The notes beneath the pieces are model-generated. The model ran no database searches, was not told where the DNA came from, and saw only the letters and a program-made list of their open reading frames with translations. Made by a program: the position numbers and the translations under genes. Source: Pseudodesulfovibrio sp. (GTDB taxonomy: Bacteria > Desulfobacterota > Desulfovibrionia > Desulfovibrionales > Desulfovibrionaceae). Taken from it: a stretch of 11,813 bases of DNA. This document shows positions 6,050-11,813 of the stretch, piece after piece (within the stretch, counting starts at the first letter, position 1; every line of letters begins with the position of its first letter). The DNA lies in the NCBI GenBank assembly GCA_022712815.1, contig JAFLJW010000458.1:1-11813 (forward strand), read 5' to 3'.

Positions 6050-9000
6050 ATGATTTCGCGAGCTGCCCGCTCCCTTGCCCTTACCCTCCTCGTGCTGGCG
6101 ATCAGCGTTCCTGCTCTGGCTGACGGGACCGATTTTCTGTGCCGGCTTTCAGCCCTTGGCGACCGATCCATCGGCACTCCTGGCGCGGCAAAAGCCGCTG
6201 ATCTGGTCGAGGCCGAATTCAGGCGGCTCCTGCCGGATGCAGCCGTTATCGGACGGCAAACTTTTCATGTCCCGGTTCCCATGCAGGAAGGCGCACAGCT
6301 TACCCTTTCGGGGAGTGGACGCAGGGCCGATCTCAAGCAGCTTCGGGCCAATGCCTTGTCGCCGGGGGCTGTGTCTCCTCCCGGCATCAACGGGGGGCTG
6401 ATTTATGTCGGTCCGGGTAAGGTCACTGATTTCAACGGGCTGGATGTCGAGGGTTCCGTGGTCCTCATGGACATGGATTCCGGCAAGAACTGGAACAATG
6501 CGGCGATGCTCGGTGCGCGGGCTCTTATTTTCGTGGGGAGCGGCGGCGATGGCGGCCCGGCCCCCCGGTCCCTGTTCGAGTCCAAGCTCGAGCTGACACC
6601 CATTGATTTTCCCATATTCTGGATGTCACGTGAACGGGCCACGGCCCTATTTGGCACCGGATTCATTGCCAAAGGTCCGCAGCAGTTGGGCGAGGTCAGG
6701 CTGACCTCCCGCGCTGCCTGGCAAAATGTGCGCGGCGACAATATTTATTGCCTCGTCAAAGGCAGCGACCCTGAACTTTCCAGACAGACCCTCATCGGCG
6801 AGGCCTTCTACGACTCCACCGCTCTGGTGGACGACGAGGCTCCCGGGGCGGACGAGGCCTCGTCCATGGCCGCCCTCATGGACGTGGCAGCCATGCTCGG
6901 TCAAAATCCGCCCAAGCGGTCCGTGTTGCTGGTCGCTACTTCGGGCAAATCCAGTGCTCAGGCTGGTATGCGCGAATTCACATGGGCCTTGGTCAGCAAG
7001 GGCAAGGTGCTCAAAAAGCGCAAAATCGGACTGGAAAAGCGAGTGCTGGATGCCGGACTAACCTTGAAAATCATGCGCAGTCCCGACCCTTTTTCCGAAG
7101 AAATGCTGGGAGATGAGGAGGCCTGCGCCCTGCTCAGGGGTGCCATCAAGTCCGTGGTCCGCAATAATGAGGACGACCTGACCAACGAATTGATGCGCCT
7201 CAGGCTCATGGGCTATCAGGCTGGCCGGGACCTTGGTTCCAATCAGGGCATGGGTATGATGAGGACGGGAATGGGAATGGGCATGGGCATGGGCATGCAA
7301 AAAGGCATGACCAAATCCGCCCGGCACGGACGCATCAAGCATCTGGCTACGCAGCGGATGGTTCTCAAGCGGCTCAACTGGGTCAATTCCACGGTGGCCG
7401 ATTTCCCGCTGAGTGACGAGGAGCGGGCCATCCTGCCAAATTTCATCCAGTCCGCCATCATCCATCAGGCAGCTATTTTGCAGGACGCCACAGGGCAGCT
7501 CAAGGATATCAAATCCGCTCGAGTCCTGCGTGATGTCATCGGCGAACGAAGCATTGCCGCCCATGTCTCCCTCTATCTTTCCAGCCACGGCGATGGCGTG
7601 GGCGGCTTTGACAAAGGATGGCTCATAGACCTCAAGCCGAACATCAATCGCACGGCATTTTTTCGCCCCATCGATACGGTCATGAAGAACGCGGTCAAGG
7701 AGCTTGCGACAACGGATGCCGTGACCGCCAGGCTCTTCAAGGACACCCTGCGTCCGGGCAAACGAGCCTGGCAGAGCTATCTTCCCGACCGGCCTGAACT
7801 TGGCGGCGAACCAATGGCCCTAGGCGGTTTGCCGGGGTTCACGCTGGCGACTGTCCATGACGTTCGCCCGGCCTGGGGAACGCCCTATGACAAGCCCGAG
7901 CGGGTGAATTTCGATTTTCTGAAAAAACAGTCCGCACTGGTCAAGGTGCTGATGTCCGCGCTTGCCAATCAGCCCATCAAGGATGCTGGTGAGCGAGGCA
8001 AGAACAGGTTCGTCACTGTGGAGGGTCGTGCCAATCTGCTCAGGAAGGGCGAGATTTTCCCGGACCGCCCGGCCATTGATCTGGTGGTTCTGGCCTTTCA
8101 GTGGCAGACGCTCAACTACGCCATGGTCGATACGCAGGGACGTTTTCGTATTCCCGGCCTGGCGAGCAAGAAAGTCAGTTATCACAAGGCCGTGATCGAG
8201 GCGTTCAAGTTCAATGCCCGGACGGGACTGGCTGACTGGGCCATCAACAAGCCCAAGACCGGCAAGGCTGCCTATCGCATAAAACTCAACCGGGCCGTGC
8301 AGTCCACGGACCTGATCCTGTTCTCCTGCACGCAGACCACCCTTTTCAACATGTTCGATCCCCGGACATTCAAGTACCTCTATCGCCCCACACTCATCGA
8401 CGCGCGCACCGAGGCTCCCCCGGTCAACTATTGGTACAGCCGTCTGGACACCCGCCGCTCAACCCTTGGCACGCTTTTCCTTGAACCGGATACGCCCATC
8501 AAGCTGACCCTCTCGGACAGTGTGCTGGACAAGAAGGTCCTGTTGCTCAACGGCGATACCGAGCATCCCATGGGTGTCGGGTACATGGCCAGACAATGGC
8601 CGGTCATTCCCATGACGGAATTTCAGGCTGCCCGCGACATGTGGAGCCTGCTTGACCCGCGTATCGACAACCTCGAAGACAAGGGGATCGTCAACGAGCG
8701 CATCCGCCACCTGCGGCGGCTGGGGAACGATGATCTGAAAAAGGCCATCCAGTACAAGGAACACAAGGAGTGGGACAAGTTTGTCGAGGCTGCCCGTTCA
8801 TCCCTTGCCAAGGCCAGCCGGGTCTATAACGATGTGGACAAAACCCAGAAAGACGTGCTCTTTGGCGTGCTCTTTTACGTGGCCCTTTTTGTGCCGTTTG
8901 CCTATTGCATGGAGCGGCTCTTCTTTTCATTTGTGGATGTCAAAAAACGAATTTCCGGGTTCCTCGGATTCCTGGGGCTGATCATCGGCGTGGTCTATAT

Positions 9001-11029
9001 GGTCCACCCCGCGTTCCAACTGACGTACTCGCCAATGGTGGTCATACTGGCGTTCTTTATTCTCGGCCTGTCGCTTTTGGTGTCGCTCATTATCTTCTTC
9101 CGCTTTGAGCGAGAAATGGTCGAGCTGCAAAAGCGGTCGGCCCATATCAAGCTGACAGGCATCAGCCCCATGGCCGCATTCAGCGCGGCCTTCGTGCTCG
9201 GTGTCGGCAATCTGAAACGGAGGCCGGTCCGCACCTTCCTGACCTTTGCCACCCTTGTCATCCTGACCTTCACCATCATGAATTTCACCACGGTCAAATC
9301 CGTGCGCCAGAAAGGATGGGCCAATTTCAGCGACACGGCCACCTATACCGGCCTGATGCTCAAGTATTTCAATTGGCAGGGTGTACCGCTTGAGGCTTTG
9401 TCCGTGGTCGAAACCGCTTACGCGAACAAGGGCGTGGTCGTTCCCCGCGTCTGGTACGACACCGGGTTCACCTCTGACAAATCACGCGCACCGCTTATCC
9501 CAGTTTCCATGAACGACAAAGAGGCGCGGGGGCGCGGCATGGTCGGCCTTTCCTATCTGGAACCACAGGTCAGCGGGCTGGACCGTATCCTGACCAAGGG
9601 CCGCTGGTTCAAGGAAGGTGAGCGGTTTGTGGTCCTGCTGTCCGAGCGCATGGCAAGTCAACTCGGCGCAGACCCGGACGATCCGGCAAACAATACCGTA
9701 AATATATGGGGCATCGACCTCAAGCTGGTGGGCGTGTTTGATGACAATGGATTGCGCGACAATCCCGATCTGGATGGAGAACCGATCACGCCTATCGTCT
9801 TTCCAAATCAGGCTGCGACCCAGCTTTCTGAAGTCGAGGCCGAGGCCATCGAAGACGGAGAGGACGTGGCTGCCTCCGAAAGCCGCTATCAGCATATTCC
9901 CGGCTACGAAACAGTTCTGGTCCCGGCAGAGATGCTCCTGTCCATGGGCGGCGGAGCAGGCAAGCTCAAGGGTCTCGCGGTCAAGCCGGGACATGGGTTC
10001 TCGGAAGTGTCCGGCGATCTGGGCGACCGGTTCGGCATGCTCCTGTTCAAGGGCAGCTCCACAGGTACATCACTCTATTTCTCATCCGATGGAGTCAGCT
10101 ACTCAGGTATTGCCAACATCCTGATTCCGCTCTGTATTTCCATCCTTATCGTGCTCAACACAATGATCGGGTCGGTCTATGAACGCAAATCCGAGATCGC
10201 GGTCTATACCTCCATCGGTATGGCTCCGCCCCATGTGGCCTTCCTGTTCATTGCCGAGGCCCTGGCCTTTGCGGTCATTTCGGTCGTGGTCGGGTATCTT
10301 CTGGCTCAGGTCTCCTCGGCGTTTCTGGCCGGGACTGCGCTCTGGGCGGGCATGACCGCCAACTATTCATCCACTGCCGGTGTGGCGGCCATGCTGCTGG
10401 TCATCGGCGTGGTGCTCATCTCGGCCATCTATCCGGCCAAGGTCGCGGCGCGTATCGCCATCCCGGACGTGAACAAATCATGGTCCATGCCCAAGGCCGT
10501 GGGCGATGAACTTGTCGTCATCCTGCCCTTCCTCATCAAACTCAGTGAAATAGACTCTGCCGGAGGGTTCCTGCATCAATATTACATGGCGCATCATGAT
10601 GTGTCGCACGGCGCGTTCTGTTCCGATGACATGCAGTGCAATACACTGGATTTTGAAAATAGCGAGAACAGACCCGATCTGATGGTCGGCATCCCGGGAA
10701 CCATGCTGATTTCCGACGACATGTGCTTTTCTCTGGACCTGAGAGTCTGGCTGGCACCGTTTGATTTCGGTGTCCGGCAGAAGGTCAAGCTCGTGTTCTG
10801 CCCGTCCGATCTCTACAAGGGATTCAGGCAGATCAAGGTTGTTATTCACCGGGAAGCGGGTGAACTCAATGCCTGGGAAAACCTGAACAAGGCCTTTCTC
10901 AATGACCTGCGTAAACAATTGCTGGCCTGGCGATCCCTTGACGACGAGGCCGTGGAACAGTTTGGCAAAGATATGAACAACCACATCGAGGAACAATTGA
11001 GAAGAAACGGCAAAAGGGTTGAGGCATGA
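6050..11029 (+). CDS. Giant fusion: degenerate M28 peptidase-like periplasmic region plus FtsX/MacB permease (1659 residues)
   Basis: The start at 6050 gives a proper signal peptide (cleavage after ALA, residue 24); the in-frame ATG at 5972 lies inside the ATPase gene. Residues 25-310 resemble an M28 aminopeptidase with a PA-like insert at about 113-165. The metal ligands are degraded: the usual HYD is FYD (F253, D255), D268 remains, and the EE pair is replaced near TSGKSS (297-302). It is therefore probably a binding module, not an enzyme. A Gly-Met tract (400-420) follows, then an unfamiliar region, a carboxypeptidase-regulatory-like beta segment (about 652-735) and a helical stalk. Three membrane helices follow at about 936-956, 968-990 and 995-1020. 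The permease core comes next: a helix at 1063-1083, about 270 extracytoplasmic residues, and helices near 1356-1378, 1397-1420 and 1444-1466, with the YERKSEIAVYTSIGM coupling motif. A cytoplasmic tail of about 185 residues ends it. It probably pairs with the small permease and the ATPase just upstream. Confidence 0.9.
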   Translation: MISRAARSLALTLLVLAISVPALADGTDFLCRLSALGDRSIGTPGAAKAADLVEAEFRRLLPDAAVIGRQTFHVPVPMQEGAQLTLSGSGRRADLKQLRANALSPGAVSPPGINGGLIYVGPGKVTDFNGLDVEGSVVLMDMDSGKNWNNAAMLGARALIFVGSGGDGGPAPRSLFESKLELTPIDFPIFWMSRERATALFGTGFIAKGPQQLGEVRLTSRAAWQNVRGDNIYCLVKGSDPELSRQTLIGEAFYDSTALVDDEAPGADEASSMAALMDVAAMLGQNPPKRSVLLVATSGKSSAQAGMREFTWALVSKGKVLKKRKIGLEKRVLDAGLTLKIMRSPDPFSEEMLGDEEACALLRGAIKSVVRNNEDDLTNELMRLRLMGYQAGRDLGSNQGMGMMRTGMGMGMGMGMQKGMTKSARHGRIKHLATQRMVLKRLNWVNSTVADFPLSDEERAILPNFIQSAIIHQAAILQDATGQLKDIKSARVLRDVIGERSIAAHVSLYLSSHGDGVGGFDKGWLIDLKPNINRTAFFRPIDTVMKNAVKELATTDAVTARLFKDTLRPGKRAWQSYLPDRPELGGEPMALGGLPGFTLATVHDVRPAWGTPYDKPERVNFDFLKKQSALVKVLMSALANQPIKDAGERGKNRFVTVEGRANLLRKGEIFPDRPAIDLVVLAFQWQTLNYAMVDTQGRFRIPGLASKKVSYHKAVIEAFKFNARTGLADWAINKPKTGKAAYRIKLNRAVQSTDLILFSCTQTTLFNMFDPRTFKYLYRPTLIDARTEAPPVNYWYSRLDTRRSTLGTLFLEPDTPIKLTLSDSVLDKKVLLLNGDTEHPMGVGYMARQWPVIPMTEFQAARDMWSLLDPRIDNLEDKGIVNERIRHLRRLGNDDLKKAIQYKEHKEWDKFVEAARSSLAKASRVYNDVDKTQKDVLFGVLFYVALFVPFAYCMERLFFSFVDVKKRISGFLGFLGLIIGVVYMVHPAFQLTYSPMVVILAFFILGLSLLVSLIIFFRFEREMVELQKRSAHIKLTGISPMAAFSAAFVLGVGNLKRRPVRTFLTFATLVILTFTIMNFTTVKSVRQKGWANFSDTATYTGLMLKYFNWQGVPLEALSVVETAYANKGVVVPRVWYDTGFTSDKSRAPLIPVSMNDKEARGRGMVGLSYLEPQVSGLDRILTKGRWFKEGERFVVLLSERMASQLGADPDDPANNTVNIWGIDLKLVGVFDDNGLRDNPDLDGEPITPIVFPNQAATQLSEVEAEAIEDGEDVAASESRYQHIPGYETVLVPAEMLLSMGGGAGKLKGLAVKPGHGFSEVSGDLGDRFGMLLFKGSSTGTSLYFSSDGVSYSGIANILIPLCISILIVLNTMIGSVYERKSEIAVYTSIGMAPPHVAFLFIAEALAFAVISVVVGYLLAQVSSAFLAGTALWAGMTANYSSTAGVAAMLLVIGVVLISAIYPAKVAARIAIPDVNKSWSMPKAVGDELVVILPFLIKLSEIDSAGGFLHQYYMAHHDVSHGAFCSDDMQCNTLDFENSENRPDLMVGIPGTMLISDDMCFSLDLRVWLAPFDFGVRQKVKLVFCPSDLYKGFRQIKVVIHREAGELNAWENLNKAFLNDLRKQLLAWRSLDDEAVEQFGKDMNNHIEEQLRRNGKRVEA
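7265..7297 (+). repeat. Tandem hexamer repeat (ATGGGC-type) encoding a Gly-Met run
   Basis: Inside the giant gene, the hexamer ATGGGA/ATGGGC repeats four times in a row from 7271 and ends in a fifth ATG; the preceding ACGGGA is a variant copy. It encodes alternating Gly-Met, giving nine methionines within residues 401-420. The unit is a multiple of three, so slippage would change the run length without breaking the frame. Confidence 0.85.
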
Positions 11030-11813
11030 ATGGTCGCCTGAGACTTCGCGCTCTTCTGACAGGTCTCGTCATGGGGCTTGTCCTGTGCATCTTCACCCCG
11101 TACAATAACACCATCCTGCATAATACGCCCATGGGCGGCGGGCATTTTCCGCTGGCTCCGTTTTTTATCATAGCATGGATGTTCGTCATCGACGCGTTCG
11201 GGTCACGCCTGACCAAGAAGGAACCGTTCTTTTCCGGCGTTGAGCTGCTCGTAATCTGGCTGATGATGGTCCTGTTCACGACCATCGGCTATGCCGGGCT
11301 GACCGAGACATTTTTCGTCAACATCACCGCGCCGGAACGATTTTCTCAGGATGCCTACCGCTGGACCGAAGTCCTGACCCCGTTGCTGCCACAGTCATGG
11401 TTTCCCAGCTCGGCAGATGCCGTGGCCCGGTTCTACGATGGCCTGGAGGGCGGTGCCGAGATGGGATTTGGGGCCGTGTTCTCGGGCATTCCGTGGGGCG
11501 TCTGGCTGCCAGTGCTTGGCGTCTGGTCACTTTTCATCCTCTGTTCGTTCTTTGTCATGATCTGTCTGATGGTCCTGTTTGGCCGTCAATGGGTGGTCAA
11601 CGAGCGCGTCCTGTTTCCGTTGATTCGAGTTCCCATGCTCATGGGCGAAGCTCTGGACCAAAAGCAGCTAACCTCCTGGTGGAGCAACAAATATCTGCTG
11701 GTCGGCCTGTTTATGGTCTGCTCCCTGCACCTGCTTAACGGGCTGCATTTCTACTACCCGTCCGTGCCGGAGATGCCCACGCTGGTTCTGGCCGGGAGCT
11801 ATTTCCCGAAGTT
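11026..11813 (+). CDS. DUF6785-family (OPT-like) multi-pass membrane protein, 3' end outside window
   Basis: The ATG overlaps the stop of the giant gene as ATGA, with AAAAGGG 7 bases upstream, so translation is coupled. The frame is open for 262 codons to the window edge. The sequence fits the large DUF6785 membrane family, which is distantly related to oligopeptide (OPT) transporters. It has TPYNNTILHNTPMGGGHFPL at about 24-43, where others have a similar N/H-rich element after helix 1. It also has an acidic FYDG...GIPWGVWLPVLGVW block ending near residue 166, and RQWVVNERVLFPL at 187-199. Helices are visible near 10-24, 41-60, 71-92, 157-185 and after 210. The function of the family is not known; a transporter-like fold is inference. 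Being last in the ABC operon suggests that it feeds, receives or regulates the same substrate. Confidence 0.82.
   Translation, partial: MNGRLRLRALLTGLVMGLVLCIFTPYNNTILHNTPMGGGHFPLAPFFIIAWMFVIDAFGSRLTKKEPFFSGVELLVIWLMMVLFTTIGYAGLTETFFVNITAPERFSQDAYRWTEVLTPLLPQSWFPSSADAVARFYDGLEGGAEMGFGAVFSGIPWGVWLPVLGVWSLFILCSFFVMICLMVLFGRQWVVNERVLFPLIRVPMLMGEALDQKQLTSWWSNKYLLVGLFMVCSLHLLNGLHFYYPSVPEMPTLVLAGSYFPK

Noticed and set aside
5242..6177. A 311-codon open frame on the minus strand
   Set aside because: It lies opposite the fully supported ATPase gene, has no recognisable domain, and arises from the codon bias of the real gene.
6800..6990. Active M28 aminopeptidase
   Set aside because: The first metal histidine is phenylalanine and the catalytic/metal glutamate pair is not present, so activity is not supported.
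7058..7588. A 176-codon minus-strand frame with a His-Ala-rich run
   Set aside because: The run is the reverse complement of the Gly-Met hexamer repeat of the giant gene, so it is an artefact of that repeat.
9482..9994. A 170-codon minus-strand frame
   Set aside because: It lies entirely within the permease domain of the giant gene and has no recognisable features.

Overview
This window looks like chromosomal DNA from a free-living Gram-negative bacterium of moderately high GC. It has good Shine-Dalgarno sequences, Sec signal peptides, inner-membrane exporter parts and a PP2C-type regulator. The mix of a PqqD-like gene, a membrane-bound HAMP/SpoIIE phosphatase and a planctomycete-like ABC/DUF6785 locus would suit a Desulfovibrio/Pseudodesulfovibrio-type organism. 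That placement is inference from gene content; no marker gene is present. I found no tRNA, rRNA, CRISPR array, insertion sequence or phage gene.

Left third (1-1932, minus strand): a compact three-gene unit. It reads, in transcription order, a secreted 200-residue protein with three cysteines, a 304-residue protein of unknown function, and a PqqD-like winged-helix protein cut by the window edge. The last two overlap by 14 bases. A 113-base divergent promoter region separates this unit from the plus-strand genes.

Middle (2046-4456, plus strand): a multi-pass membrane protein with HAMP and SpoIIE/PP2C phosphatase domains, followed 50 bases later by a NodB-type polysaccharide deacetylase-like protein. 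The phosphatase frame continues upstream to a better-placed ATG with a strong ribosome binding site, but an in-frame TGA interrupts it at codon 34.

Right half (4575-11813, plus strand): the most striking part, a tightly packed four-gene operon. It encodes a small FtsX-fold permease almost without an extracytoplasmic domain, a LolD/MacB-class ATPase, a 1659-residue giant, and a DUF6785-family (OPT-like) membrane protein that runs off the window. The giant joins a signal peptide, a PA-like insert, a degraded M28 peptidase domain, a Met-Gly tract, a carboxypeptidase-regulatory-like segment, three extra membrane helices, a full FtsX/MacB permease core and a His/Cys-containing cytoplasmic tail. 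The three ABC genes together would make an asymmetric type VII (mechanotransmission-type) ABC complex, with one small permease half and one half carrying about 900 residues of periplasmic sensing or binding apparatus. The DUF6785 protein is translationally coupled to it through an ATGA overlap. The substrate and process are unknown; this locus is the best candidate here for an undescribed system.
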